Assembly: GCF_016127315.1 (NCBI RefSeq)
Contig: NZ_CP065997.1
Location: forward strand, 4,650,001 to 4,714,000
Reading direction: 5' to 3'
DNA length: 64,000 bases
From: Achromobacter deleyi
GTDB taxonomy: Bacteria; Pseudomonadota; Gammaproteobacteria; Burkholderiales; Burkholderiaceae_B
In this document: piece by piece, positions 17,136 to 26,251 of the stretch
How the letters are laid out: the number at the start of each line of letters is the position of its first letter
How positions within the stretch are numbered: the first letter of the stretch is position 1
Made by a program: the position numbers and the translations under genes
Notes under the pieces: model-generated
The model's database searches: none
The model's input: only the letters and a program-made list of their open reading frames with translations
What the model was told of the DNA's origin: nothing

Positions 17136-17783
17136 ATGACTTTTCGCAATGGCCTTGATTCGCTTCTCCGTCCCGAAGATTCCGTGCTCGTGCTGATCGA
17201 TCATCAGCCGTACCAGCTCACCAATCTGAACAGCCACGATCCGCAGACGGTCGTCAACAATTCCACGGCGTTGGCCAAGTCCGCCAAGGCCTTCGGCGTT
17301 CCCACCATCCTGACCAGCGTGATCGCGGATCGTGGCGGCTTCATCTTTCCGCAGATCACCGACGTGTTCCCCGGCCAGGAGGTGATCGACCGGACCTTCA
17401 TCAACACCTGGGAGGACCGCAAGGTGGTCGACGCGGTCAAGGCCACGGGCCGCAAGCAGTTGATCATCGCGGGGCTGTGGACCGAGATCTGCGTGGCGAT
17501 GCCGGTGATCCAGGCCCTGGGCGAGGGCTGGGACGTGACGGTCGTGACCGACGCCTGCGGCGGGGTCTCGGTCGAGGCGCACGAGGTGGCGATCCAGCGC
17601 ATGATCGCCGCCGGCGCCAACATGATGACGTGGCTGGCCGTGGCGGCCGAATGGCAACGCGACTGGGCGCGGACCGAGCATGCCGGGGAATTGACCGACA
17701 TCCTGAAGCAGCATGCCGCGGGCAGCGGTATCGCGTATCTGTGGGAGCAGCAGCTGCTGAACACGCCCGCGCCGGGTCGCTGA
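17136..17783 (+). CDS. Isochorismatase-fold cysteine hydrolase (YcaC-like)
   Basis: The 215-residue protein has the catalytic Asp in VLVLIDHQPYQL (D22) and the nucleophile Cys in LWTEICVAMPVIQAL (C119). VIDRTFINTWED occupies the position of the third active-site segment seen in YcaC, and the C-terminal MMTWLAVAAEWQRDW block is also YcaC-like. Enzymes of this branch hydrolyse small amides or related compounds; the substrate is unknown. AGAGGA 7 bp before 17136 supports this ATG over one 6 bp upstream. The divergent LysR gene probably controls it. Confidence 0.85.
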   Translation: MTFRNGLDSLLRPEDSVLVLIDHQPYQLTNLNSHDPQTVVNNSTALAKSAKAFGVPTILTSVIADRGGFIFPQITDVFPGQEVIDRTFINTWEDRKVVDAVKATGRKQLIIAGLWTEICVAMPVIQALGEGWDVTVVTDACGGVSVEAHEVAIQRMIAAGANMMTWLAVAAEWQRDWARTEHAGELTDILKQHAAGSGIAYLWEQQLLNTPAPGR

Positions 17784-17946
17784 CAGCGGCCGGGGCATTC
17801 CATGCCTGCGGGGGCGGCGGCGCTTGCGCCGCGCGGCCCCCGGGCGAAGGGATATGCTGGCATCATCCGGGAAGAGTTGAACTAGACTACGTCGGCGTCC
17901 ACCGACGCCGCGATGACTCCCGTTGATCCCATAACCGCCCTTTGAG

Positions 17947-18540
17947 ATGCCCCATTCCTTCTCCCGAGTCGCCCTTCTCGCCGCCGGCCTGCTCCTGACC
18001 GCCGTCAGCCACGCCCAATCGCCGCAGGTCGGCGCCTGGCGCAAGGTCTCCGATTCCCAGCTCGATAAGCAATTCCATTTCTCGATGCTGCCCGCCGCGG
18101 CGCCGGTGGCGAGCAAGTGGGCGGCCTTCGACGTCAAGGCCGGCAAGGTGGTGTGCTGCCTGGTGGTGCAGGGCGAAGCGGTCACCGAGGCCGAGCTGGA
18201 AAGCGCCTACGACATTCCCGGCCCGTGGATCACCGACCTGACCAACGGCTGGAACCTCGACGCCGCGCCGTACCGGCCGCGCGTGCAGCTGCTGCGCGTC
18301 GAAGGGGCGCTGGCCGGGCACGAATTCGGCGGCGGCGCGGATGCGCGGGGCGGCTTGCTGGTCCCGGCCGATACGCGCGCGGTGGCGCGGGATGCGCTGG
18401 AGATTGGCGGCCAGCGCTACAGCGTGACGCGCCAGGACGCCTCGCTGGCCGATGACGATGGCGGCCTGACCACCTATAGCCTGCGCCCGGCCGCGGGCGG
18501 CGCGGCATTGAAGGTGGAAGTGCCGTTCGCGACGTATTGA
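17947..18540 (+). CDS. Secreted protein of unknown function
   Basis: The protein has 197 residues with a Sec signal peptide (VALLAAGLLLTAVSHA, cleaved before QSPQ near residue 24). I recognise no domain. The mature protein is small and soluble, with a CC pair (VVCCLVVQG) that could form a disulfide. Its stop codon lies 2 bp from the start of the following membrane-protein gene, so both are probably in one operon with the gene at 19611. Confidence 0.6.
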   Translation: MPHSFSRVALLAAGLLLTAVSHAQSPQVGAWRKVSDSQLDKQFHFSMLPAAAPVASKWAAFDVKAGKVVCCLVVQGEAVTEAELESAYDIPGPWITDLTNGWNLDAAPYRPRVQLLRVEGALAGHEFGGGADARGGLLVPADTRAVARDALEIGGQRYSVTRQDASLADDDGGLTTYSLRPAAGGAALKVEVPFATY

Positions 18541-18542
18541 GC

Positions 18543-19556
18543 ATGGGCGAGACCCTGCGGATCGAAGAGGCCCCGCTGACCGGCGACGACATCGCGCTGC
18601 TGCGCCGATGCAGCCGCGGCAAGACCTTGGCGCTGATAGCCTGCCTGTTCATCTTTCTGCTGCTGGTCAGCATGACGCTGCTGGTCGCCGTGCTGGCCGT
18701 GTCCGAATGGCGCTCGCTGCGCGGCGCCGATGGCGTGATGCTGCTGCTGGTGGTCGTCGGCGCGGGGGTGGGCGTGGCGTTCTTCGGGCGGCGGCTGCTG
18801 CGGGTGCCGCGCGCCTGGCGCAGCGTCGCGCGCGCGCTCAAGGGGCGCGCGCCCAAGCAGATCGTGTCGGGTCACCTGACCGGTTTCGGGCCGGGCGAGC
18901 GGCCGGGCATCACTTATGTGTTCGGCGACCAGCGCGTGGATGTGGCGCTGCCGTTCTGGAACGAGGTCACCAGCGATACCCGCAGCGGCGCCCGGCCGGC
19001 CGACGCCGTGGCGTTGACGGATCTGCCGGTGCGGCTGCACGTGTTGCCGTTGTTGCCGGATGCGCCGGGCCTGTTGCTGCGGGTGGATTACCCGATGAGC
19101 GGGCAGGCCTGGACGTCGCTCGAGGAGATCAGCGACGCCGATCGCGAGAGCGTGAGACGCGAAGAGCGGGGCGTGCGCAAGTTCTTCCTGCTGGCGGCGC
19201 TGGCGCCGCTGGCGGTCAGCCTGTTCGTGCCGCCGGTGATCCTGCTGGCGGCGGTCCTGGCGCTGATGGGGCTGGTGCTGGGCATGCGCAGTCCGCGCCT
19301 GAAGCGCGCGCGTCACAAGCAGGGCGTGCGCGGGGTGGTGGAAGAGGTCGTGACGTATCGCCTGCGCACGCCGAACTCGCTCACGGTATCGCTGGCCCAC
19401 AATTACCGCGTGGGCGGCGTGATGTATCGGGTCGACCATCTCGGGCCCGCCGCGCTGCCGGGGCAGCGCGTGGAATTCGAATACGTGGACGCTGGCGCGC
19501 TGGGGCAACGGGAGCTGTCCTTCCGGATCGAAGACCAGCCCGCCATGACGTTGTGA
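18543..19556 (+). CDS. Membrane protein of unknown function
   Basis: The 337-residue protein has hydrophobic segments at about residues 27-52, 62-80 and a double one near 215-245. Between and after these lie soluble beta-rich regions; the last (GVRGVVEEVVTYRLRTPNS to YRVDHLGPAALPGQRVEFEY) looks like a small beta-barrel fold. It has no signal peptidase site. The ATG at 18543 lies 2 bp after the preceding stop. Function is not recognisable; the gene seems co-transcribed with its two hypothetical neighbours. Confidence 0.6.
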   Translation: MGETLRIEEAPLTGDDIALLRRCSRGKTLALIACLFIFLLLVSMTLLVAVLAVSEWRSLRGADGVMLLLVVVGAGVGVAFFGRRLLRVPRAWRSVARALKGRAPKQIVSGHLTGFGPGERPGITYVFGDQRVDVALPFWNEVTSDTRSGARPADAVALTDLPVRLHVLPLLPDAPGLLLRVDYPMSGQAWTSLEEISDADRESVRREERGVRKFFLLAALAPLAVSLFVPPVILLAAVLALMGLVLGMRSPRLKRARHKQGVRGVVEEVVTYRLRTPNSLTVSLAHNYRVGGVMYRVDHLGPAALPGQRVEFEYVDAGALGQRELSFRIEDQPAMTL

Positions 19557-19610
19557 CCGCGCGCCTGGCCGGCAGGCGCGATGAATCTTGATGACGACAG
19601 GGAGTGAGGC

Positions 19611-20819
19611 GTGTCCGAACCAATCGATGTGTCCGGCGAACCCGCGGGCTCGGTGAGCCGCGATGGCCGTTTCCGGCTGGGCCTGACCGGGCCGGACAGC
19701 CACGTGCTGGTCAGGGAGGCCGGGCGCGGGGACGTGATCCTCGGGCCTGCCGGCATGGACCGGAAGGCGGATCTGCGCGTGGCGCCTGATGACGCGATTC
19801 ATTGGCCGGCGTTCGATCCGTTCGCCACGCCGGCCGGCTCGCCCTGGCCGCGCCACCTCTACTATCACGGCAATGACAGCGGCTTTCTGGGCTGGTCCGA
19901 ACGACGCCGCATCGAACAGTTCACCTGGGCGCCGGCGTTTGCCGATGCGCGCCGCATCGACGCCCGCGCGGCCGATATCCAGACGCTGCAGATCCGGCTC
20001 GATGCGGTGGCGGGGCCTCTGGACATCACGGTGCCCGGCGGCATGCGCCTGGGCCTGCTGGGCGATCTTTCCCGGATCGCCGTGACGGGGGCGGCGCCGG
20101 ACATGCTGTCGCTGCATCCCGCGTTGGGCCGGCGCGCCAGCCAGGCGCCCTATGTGGTGCCCGACCTGGGCATGCTGCGCACGGTGACGACGCTGGCGCT
20201 GTACGGCGAGCCGTTGGCGCAGCCGATATCGTTGCAGGGGATCGAGCGCTTTGCCGTGTTGGAACAGCTGTCGCTGTGGGGCGGCTTTGCCGACTGGGAC
20301 GCGCTGGCCCGCCTGCCGCGCCTGAAGAGCCTGGAGATCCGCTTCGCGCCGGATCTGGCGGGCCTGCCGGCGCTGGATAGCTGGCCGTTGCTGGAGCGCT
20401 TCATCGGCTTCAACGTCGAGGACGGCGCGGGCAAGCGGCTGAAGGCGCAACTGAAGGCGCGGGAAAAGGTCCGCGCGTGGGCGGACTACACCTCGGTCAG
20501 CAAGCTGCGCAAGCCGGAGTGGTGGCAAAGCGAATATGGGCGGCCGTTTTCGGGGTGGAGCGGCCGCATGGCGAAGTCGGCCAACGCGGCTTATGACATC
20601 GCCCTCGATGCCTTGCAAGGGGCCCGCGACGCGGATGCGGCGCAGTCGGCCATCCAGGCGTTCGCCGGTCATTTCAACGACATGAAGGGCATTGAGACCG
20701 CCGAGCGCGAAGACATCGGCGAGGCCGTGTGGCAATTCAGCCAGCTCGCGCGGGTGGTCGAGCTGGGCGTGACGGAGGCGCAGGCGTTGCGTTGGTTCGA
20801 TGCGGTTCGGGACTATTGA
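19611..20819 (+). CDS. Hypothetical protein with a leucine-rich-repeat-like segment
   Basis: The 402-residue cytoplasmic protein starts with GTG at 19611. AGGGAGTG lies 8 bp upstream. The middle (about residues 185-265) shows loosely periodic leucines such as LRTVTTLALYGEP, LEQLSLWGGFADWDAL and LPRLKSLEIRFAPDLAGLP, which resembles bacterial leucine-rich repeats. No catalytic motif is evident. It is the third gene of a set of three hypothetical genes and is convergent with an AraC regulator. Confidence 0.55.
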   Translation: MSEPIDVSGEPAGSVSRDGRFRLGLTGPDSHVLVREAGRGDVILGPAGMDRKADLRVAPDDAIHWPAFDPFATPAGSPWPRHLYYHGNDSGFLGWSERRRIEQFTWAPAFADARRIDARAADIQTLQIRLDAVAGPLDITVPGGMRLGLLGDLSRIAVTGAAPDMLSLHPALGRRASQAPYVVPDLGMLRTVTTLALYGEPLAQPISLQGIERFAVLEQLSLWGGFADWDALARLPRLKSLEIRFAPDLAGLPALDSWPLLERFIGFNVEDGAGKRLKAQLKAREKVRAWADYTSVSKLRKPEWWQSEYGRPFSGWSGRMAKSANAAYDIALDALQGARDADAAQSAIQAFAGHFNDMKGIETAEREDIGEAVWQFSQLARVVELGVTEAQALRWFDAVRDY

Positions 20820-20824
20820 CGGCG

Positions 20825-21763
20825 TCAATGCGTGGCCGCCAGCCCCTCCAGCCGCGCGGCCGGCAATAGCGAAAACACGGTCTTCATCTCGCGCGCTTCC
20901 TCGCCGGGGCTGCGTCCGAACAGGCGCTTGAACTCGCGGTTGAACTGCGACGCGCTTTCATAGCCGACGCGCCCGGCGGCCGCGGCGGCGGTGAGGTTGT
21001 CGCGGATCATCAGCAGGCGGGCCTGGTGCAGCCGGATGGACTTGATGTACTGGATCGGCGAGGTGCCCGCCACGGTCTTGAAGTGGGCGTGGAAGGCGGG
21101 GGCGCTCAGGCCCGCTTCGCGCGCCAGGGTGGCGACCTCCATGGGCTGCGCATAGTCGTCGTGGATGCGTTGCAGCACCCGCGAGATGCGGCCGAAATTG
21201 CCCTGGCTGGCCAGCGCCGCGCGGATCGCGCCGCCCTGTTCGCCAACCAGCACGCGAAAGCACAATTCCCGCACGATGCCCGGGCCGATGATGCGGGCCT
21301 CGACGGGCGAGGCCAGCGCCCGCAGCAGCCGCAGTGTGGTGTCCGCCAGCGTGTCATCCAGCGGCGTGGAGGTGATGCCTTCCGGCGCCGGCGGCGCCTG
21401 CCCGTCGCGGCCGTCCAGCGAGAGGACCAGGTCGGCGATCGTGGTCGGGTCGAGCCGGATCTGTATGGCCAGCAGCGGCTCCTCGGGCGAGGCGTCGGTT
21501 TCGGTGGAGAACGGCAGCGGCACCGACAGCACCAGGTAATGGCGGGCGTCGTAGCGGTACACCTTGTCGCCCAGGTAGCCGCGCTTGCTGCCCTGGCAGA
21601 CGATGACGATGCAGGGTTCGTACAGCACCGGGGTGCGTCCCAGCGGATGGTCGGCGCGCATGAAGCGCACGCCGTCGAGTTGGGAGCGGGTGTAGCCCTG
21701 GTGCGGCGCGAGCTGGTCGAGCAGGGCGGACATCGTGTCTCGGGCGGGCAGCGGCGCCGTCAT
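20825..21763 (-). CDS. AraC-family regulator with AraC_N sensor domain
   Basis: This 312-residue regulator has the N-terminal domain of the YqhC type (PVLYEPCIVIVCQGSKRGYLGD, YDARHYLVLSVPLPF) and two C-terminal helix-turn-helices (MEVATLAREAGLSAPAFHAHFK; AAGRVGYESASQFNREFKRL). YqhC-like proteins activate aldehyde or alcohol reductase genes. A short-chain dehydrogenase gene is divergent at 21933, which fits such a role. I chose MTAPLPARDTM at 21763; MSALLDQL ten codons later is an alternative. Confidence 0.85.
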   Translation of the reverse strand: MTAPLPARDTMSALLDQLAPHQGYTRSQLDGVRFMRADHPLGRTPVLYEPCIVIVCQGSKRGYLGDKVYRYDARHYLVLSVPLPFSTETDASPEEPLLAIQIRLDPTTIADLVLSLDGRDGQAPPAPEGITSTPLDDTLADTTLRLLRALASPVEARIIGPGIVRELCFRVLVGEQGGAIRAALASQGNFGRISRVLQRIHDDYAQPMEVATLAREAGLSAPAFHAHFKTVAGTSPIQYIKSIRLHQARLLMIRDNLTAAAAAGRVGYESASQFNREFKRLFGRSPGEEAREMKTVFSLLPAARLEGLAATH

Positions 21764-21932
21764 GGTGGAATGCCTCGGGTAAGAGTCTTGGGCATCATTT
21801 TGCACCGAATCCGCGATAAATAAAGGGTGGGGAATAGGAATGGGCAATCATCCCATAGCCCTGTGCCTATCCTGCCGGGGCCGCCGCGCCTAGCATTTGA
21901 TCCTGTAATCCAACCCCTCAGGAGAGCAGGAA

Positions 21933-22787
21933 ATGCAAACGATCCAAACCAACAAGACCTGGTTCATCACCGGCGCGGCGCGCGGCATCGGGCTGTCGCT
22001 GGCCCGCCAGTTGCTGGCCCGTGGCGACTACGTGGCCGCCACCTCGCGCACGCTGGCCAGCCTGCACCAGGCGCTGGGCGAAGACCATCCGCGCCTCTTG
22101 GCGCTGGAAGTGGACCTGGTGTCCGAGGCCAGCGTCCAGGCCGCCATCGGCAAGACCCTCGCCGCCTTCGGCCGCATCGACTACGTGGTCAACAATGCCG
22201 GCTACGGCCAGCAGGGCCCGATGGAGGCGCTGGACGACGACGAGGTGCGCCGCAACTTCGATGTCAACGTGTTCGCGCCGCTGCATGTGCTGCGCCATGC
22301 GCTGCCGCATCTGCGCAGGCAGGGCAGCGGCCATGTCTTCAACGTCGCCTCGATCGCCGGCTTCACCGGCGGCTACGCGGGCTGGGGCTGCTACGTGGCG
22401 ACCAAGTTCGCGCTGGCCGGGCTGACCGAGACCCTGGCGGCGGAGACCGCCGAATTCGGCATCAAGGCCACCGCGGTGTACCCGGGACCGGTGCGCACGG
22501 ATTTCCTGAACGACAACAGCCTGGTCATCGCGCGCCGCAAGATCGCCGACTACACCGCGGCCCAGGCCTCGCTGGACCTGCACCGCGAAGGCATGAACGG
22601 CCGGCAGGACGGCGATCCCGAGAAGCTGGCCCTGCTGATCCAGGAGGTCGCGGCCCTGGACGCGCCGCCGCTGCATCTGTTCGTGGGCAAGATCGCCAAT
22701 GACCTGGCCGAGCAGAAGCTGGAGACGGTGCGGGGGGATTTCGATGCGTGGCGTCAGCGGGCGGGGGTGGGAACGGACTTTGCCTGA
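21933..22787 (+). CDS. Short-chain dehydrogenase/reductase
   Basis: This 284-residue classical SDR has the nucleotide-binding TGAARGIG (13-20), NNAG (in VVNNAGYGQQG), the catalytic Ser region NVASIAGFTGG and YVATK (Y154, K158). The Arg-rich ATSRTLAS after beta-2 suggests NADPH preference. The substrate is unknown. AGGAGAG lies about 12 bp upstream of the start. It is divergent from the AraC gene ending at 20825, which probably activates it. Confidence 0.88.
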   Translation: MQTIQTNKTWFITGAARGIGLSLARQLLARGDYVAATSRTLASLHQALGEDHPRLLALEVDLVSEASVQAAIGKTLAAFGRIDYVVNNAGYGQQGPMEALDDDEVRRNFDVNVFAPLHVLRHALPHLRRQGSGHVFNVASIAGFTGGYAGWGCYVATKFALAGLTETLAAETAEFGIKATAVYPGPVRTDFLNDNSLVIARRKIADYTAAQASLDLHREGMNGRQDGDPEKLALLIQEVAALDAPPLHLFVGKIANDLAEQKLETVRGDFDAWRQRAGVGTDFA

Positions 22788-22808
22788 ACGGCGACGCGCC
22801 TGCCAACG

Positions 22809-23645
22809 TCAGCGCGCCGGCCGGTGTTGCAGGCGGAACATTGACTGCATGCCGGCCAGGAATTCGGCGTCGCTACTGTGCCAGCGCGCGTTCGCCAGAT
22901 GCTCGCTGTCGGGACCGGCCGGAAACCGCAGTTGTTCGCTCTCGTCCGTTGCCGCGGCGTGGATGGCCGCGGCAACCTGTTCGGGCGTCGTCACGGCAAC
23001 GCCGGGCGCGCCCAGTTGCGCGAACAGTTGGGCGGCATACGCCTCATAAGGGGCGGTCACCAGCCCGTTCATGCGCGGCATGCCGTTCGCCGTGAACGCG
23101 GTACCGGGGCCGTAGCCGGGTTCGACCAGGCGCACGCGCACCCCTACGGCATGCAGTTCGTAGTACAGCGCCTCGGTGAAGCCTTCGATGGCCCACTTGC
23201 TGGCTGCGTAGGGGGCCACCAGTGGCATGCCTGCGAAACAGACGCTGGACGTGACATTGATGATCGTGCCCTGGCCTCGTTCGCGCATCAGCGGGATGAC
23301 GGCCTGGCTCGTACGCATGACGCCGAAGGTATTGGTTTCGAAGACCTCGCGTATGGTCGCCAGGGGCGTGGTTTCCAGCGGCGAGAGCAAACCGATGCCC
23401 GCGTTGTTGACCAGGACGTCGATCTGGCCGAATGCCTCCAGCCCCTGGGTGATGGCCTGGTCGATGCTGTCCGCGTCGGTGACGTCCATGCGCACGACGC
23501 GCACGGCCCCCGGTCCGGCGGAACGGAACAGGTCCGGATCCGGGCGGCGCATGGTCGCGATGACGTTCCATCCCTGCGCGGCGAAATAGTCGGCGGTGGC
23601 TTTGCCGTAGCCCGACGAGCAGCCGGTGATCAATGCGGTTTTCAT
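22809..23645 (-). CDS. Short-chain dehydrogenase/reductase
   Basis: The 278-residue SDR has TGCSSGYG (7-14), NNAG (80-83), NVTSS (catalytic S about 133) and YAASK (Y146, K150). It belongs to the classical SDR branch with retinol- or steroid-dehydrogenase-like C-terminal extensions. GGAG precedes the ATG at 23645. It is divergent from an AraC regulator at 23719 with only 73 bp between, so it is probably that regulator's target, and it converges with the SDR at 21933. Confidence 0.87.
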   Translation of the reverse strand: MKTALITGCSSGYGKATADYFAAQGWNVIATMRRPDPDLFRSAGPGAVRVVRMDVTDADSIDQAITQGLEAFGQIDVLVNNAGIGLLSPLETTPLATIREVFETNTFGVMRTSQAVIPLMRERGQGTIINVTSSVCFAGMPLVAPYAASKWAIEGFTEALYYELHAVGVRVRLVEPGYGPGTAFTANGMPRMNGLVTAPYEAYAAQLFAQLGAPGVAVTTPEQVAAAIHAAATDESEQLRFPAGPDSEHLANARWHSSDAEFLAGMQSMFRLQHRPAR

Positions 23646-23718
23646 AGTCGCTCCTTGTTCGATAGGGGCATCGTAGAGCGGTTGACCAAGACGATAAATA
23701 GCGAATAGTCTATGACTC

Positions 23719-24738
23719 ATGCGAGATCGTCTTGATTCAGACCCGCTGGGCGCCGTCGTGGCCTTGCTGCGTCCGCGAACCGTTCTGTCCAAGTTCGTTA
23801 GTGGCGCGGGGCGATGGGCCGTGCAATATCCCGACTTCGGGCATCCCAGTTTTGGCTTGATGCTGACCGGCGCGTGCTGGCTGCACGTCGACGGCGGCGA
23901 GCCATTCCTGTTCGAGGCGGGAGACTATCTGCTGTTGCCTTCCACCCCGGGCTTCCGGATGGGCAGTGACCCGGAGGCGTTGGAGACGCCGACGATACGC
24001 GTGGCCACGACCGAGCCCGTGGCGGCGGTGCGTCACGGCGAGCCGCGCGACGAGGCTGCCGTCAGGATGTTGGGCGGTTTCTTCATGTTCGATGCCGCGA
24101 ATGCGCCGCTGCTGTTGGAACGGTTGCCGAGGGTGGTGCATATCAAATCGGGCGATCGCGGCGCGGAGCGGTTGCGCTGGATGGCGGGCGTGATTGGCGA
24201 GGAAAGCGCCAACCCGCGGCCTGGCGGCGATGCGATCCTCACCCGCCTTGCCGAAATCATGCTGATCGAGGCGTTGCGCTGGCATCCGTCGCCAGCGGAC
24301 GGCGGGGCGACGCCTGGCGGCCTGTTGGCCGGGCTGGCGAATCCGCGCATGGCAGCCGCGCTGCGCCTGATCCATGGCGATGTCGCGCACCGCTGGACCA
24401 TCGAGGAACTGGCGGGCCGGATCGGCATGTCGCGCGCGGCATTCGCGGCCCGTTTCATGCAAGTCCTGGGCGTTCCGCCAATGGAGTATGTGCTGCGCTG
24501 GCGCATGGCGCTGGCCAAGGACATGTTGCGCCATGACGGCTTGTCCCTGGGAGAGGTCGCGCATGCAATCGGCTATCAGTCCGCGAGCGCCTTCAGTGCG
24601 GCGTTCAGCCGCTCGGTGGGGCTATCGCCGAGCGTGTTTGCAAGAATGGATGCGGCCGGGGACGAGCCGTCGTCTCGCCCCGTGTCACCGCGGTCGCCCG
24701 CGCGTCGCCGGCGCCCTGATTTCCCCCGCGATCTCTGA
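23719..24738 (+). CDS. AraC-family regulator with cupin-type sensor domain
   Basis: The 339-residue protein carries an N-terminal cupin_6-type domain (PDFGHPSFGLMLTGACWLHVDG, FEAGDYLLLPSTPGF) and C-terminal AraC helix-turn-helices (TIEELAGRIGMSRAAFAARFM; GEVAHAIGYQSASAFSAAFSR). A basic, proline-rich tail of about 35 residues overlaps the end of the convergent Rrf2-type gene by 54 bp. It is divergent from an SDR gene, its most likely target. Confidence 0.85.
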   Translation: MRDRLDSDPLGAVVALLRPRTVLSKFVSGAGRWAVQYPDFGHPSFGLMLTGACWLHVDGGEPFLFEAGDYLLLPSTPGFRMGSDPEALETPTIRVATTEPVAAVRHGEPRDEAAVRMLGGFFMFDAANAPLLLERLPRVVHIKSGDRGAERLRWMAGVIGEESANPRPGGDAILTRLAEIMLIEALRWHPSPADGGATPGGLLAGLANPRMAAALRLIHGDVAHRWTIEELAGRIGMSRAAFAARFMQVLGVPPMEYVLRWRMALAKDMLRHDGLSLGEVAHAIGYQSASAFSAAFSRSVGLSPSVFARMDAAGDEPSSRPVSPRSPARRRRPDFPRDL

Positions 24739-25122
24739 CAGCGGAACCTCCCCGAACGCCGTCATCAGCGCCGCCTCCGCCGTCGCCAGCGCGGCGTTGA
24801 TGCGCCGGTTCACCGCCGCCTCCACTGGGCAGGCGTCATTGTCCTGCGCGGGGCCGACGGCGAACAGGGACGTGTGCGCGATGGCTTCGCACACGTCCCG
24901 CACCGTCAGGGTCTCCAGGTCGCGGGCCAGCGCCCACCCGCCGCCCGGGCCGCCGGTGGAGGTGACGAAGCCCGCGTCGCGCAGCGCGCCCATGGTGCGG
25001 CGCACGACCACGGGATTGGTGTGCAGCATCAGCGCGATGGTCTGCGACGTGGTCGTGCCGCCGCGCAGGTGCATGTGGATCAGGACGTGCAGCAGGCGGG
25101 CGAGGCGGGTGTCTCGTTGCAT
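24685..25122 (-). CDS. Rrf2-family transcriptional regulator
   Basis: The 145-residue protein has the Rrf2 winged helix: TRLARLLHVLIHMHL, TTTSQTIALMLHTNPVVVRRTMGALRDAGFV, then GGPGGGWALARDLETLTVRDVCEAI. Only two cysteines are present (CEAI and DACPV), so the three-cysteine Fe-S cluster of IscR/NsrR is not conserved and this is closer to the YwnA type. I chose the ATG at 25122 over one 63 bp further upstream because the homologous fold begins here. It is divergent from the epoxide-hydrolase-like gene at 25210. Confidence 0.85.
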   Translation of the reverse strand: MQRDTRLARLLHVLIHMHLRGGTTTSQTIALMLHTNPVVVRRTMGALRDAGFVTSTGGPGGGWALARDLETLTVRDVCEAIAHTSLFAVGPAQDNDACPVEAAVNRRINAALATAEAALMTAFGEVPLSEIAGEIRAPATRGRPR

Positions 25123-25209
25123 GGATTCGGGGCCGTGGAAATGTGCAACTTTTAATGTTACTCTTTTGGCGAACATTTGTGCCATTCCACGCCTTTATCG
25201 AGAGCCGAC

Positions 25210-26184
25210 ATGCCCGCAGCCCGCCAACGCTTCATCGAGACCAACGGTATCCGCCTCCAGGTGAGGGAACAGGGCGAGGGGCCGTTGGTCATCCTCTGCC
25301 ACGGCTTTCCCGAGACTTCGCATGCCTGGCGTCATCAGCTCGATGCGCTGGGACAGGCGGGGTTTCACGCGGTCGCGCCGGATCTGCGCGGCTACGGCGA
25401 CAGCGACTGTCCGCCGGACATCGCGCACTATTCGGCGCTCGACGTGATCGGCGACCTGGTCGGGCTGGCGGACGCGCTGGGCCAGCGCCAGGCGGTGCTG
25501 GTCGGCAACGACTGGGGCGCGTCGATCGCCTGGCAGGCGGCGCAACTGCGGCCGGATCGGTTCCGGGCCGTGGCGGCGTTCGGCTTGCCGATGATGGGAC
25601 GCGCGCCGATGGCGCCGAGCCGGCTGTTCCCGCAGAACGAACAGGCGTGGTTCTACACGCATTACTTCTGCGAGCCGGGTTTGGCCGAACAGGAATTCGA
25701 GCGGGACATCGCGCTGACGCTGCGCAAGATCTACTACGGCGCCTCGGGCGCCCTGGGCCCGCGCGAGGCCGCGACGCCCAATCCCTTCGGCATGGTGCCG
25801 CGGGCGGGCGGGCTGCTGGATGCGTTGCCCGATCCGGCCGTGTTGCCGGCGTGGCTGGCCGCCGCGGACCTGGCGCAATTCGCGCGCGCCTTCGGCGTAT
25901 CGGGTTTTCGTGGCGGCTTGAACTACTACCGCAACCTGGATCGCAATTGGCGGGACCAGGCCGCCTTCGCCGGCCTGCGCGTCGAGGTGCCGGCGTTGTA
26001 TCTGGCGGGCGAATACGACACGGGACTGGCCATGCCCGGCATGCGCCAGATCATCGAGGCCATGCCGGCCATCATGCCCGGCCTGCGCGGTTCGCAGGTG
26101 ATCGCCGGCGCGGGGCACTGGTTGCCGCAAGAGGCGCCGGACGCGGTCAACGCGGCCTTGATCGGCTTTCTTCGGGCGCTGTGA
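25210..26184 (+). CDS. Alpha/beta hydrolase, epoxide hydrolase-like
   Basis: The 324-residue protein has the oxyanion-hole HGFPE (31-35), the nucleophile Asp in GNDWGASIAW (D101) and the catalytic His in GAGHWLPQEAPD (H303), in the order of epoxide hydrolases and haloalkane dehalogenases. HGFPE favours epoxide hydrolase. It has no signal peptide, so it should be cytoplasmic. An Rrf2-type regulator lies divergently 87 bp away and is the likely controller. Confidence 0.87.
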   Translation: MPAARQRFIETNGIRLQVREQGEGPLVILCHGFPETSHAWRHQLDALGQAGFHAVAPDLRGYGDSDCPPDIAHYSALDVIGDLVGLADALGQRQAVLVGNDWGASIAWQAAQLRPDRFRAVAAFGLPMMGRAPMAPSRLFPQNEQAWFYTHYFCEPGLAEQEFERDIALTLRKIYYGASGALGPREAATPNPFGMVPRAGGLLDALPDPAVLPAWLAAADLAQFARAFGVSGFRGGLNYYRNLDRNWRDQAAFAGLRVEVPALYLAGEYDTGLAMPGMRQIIEAMPAIMPGLRGSQVIAGAGHWLPQEAPDAVNAALIGFLRAL

Positions 26185-26251
26185 GGGACGGGGGAACGTC
26201 TTTCGGCAAGGATGAGGCCGTGCGGCCAAGGAAGGCCGCGCGGATTCGGAC

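Noticed and set aside
18474..20828. Long leftward reading frame of about 780 codons opposite three hypothetical genes
   Set aside because: The composition is Arg/Gln/His-rich with no domain, as expected for the antisense of GC-rich genes; the rightward genes have start sites and signal peptides.
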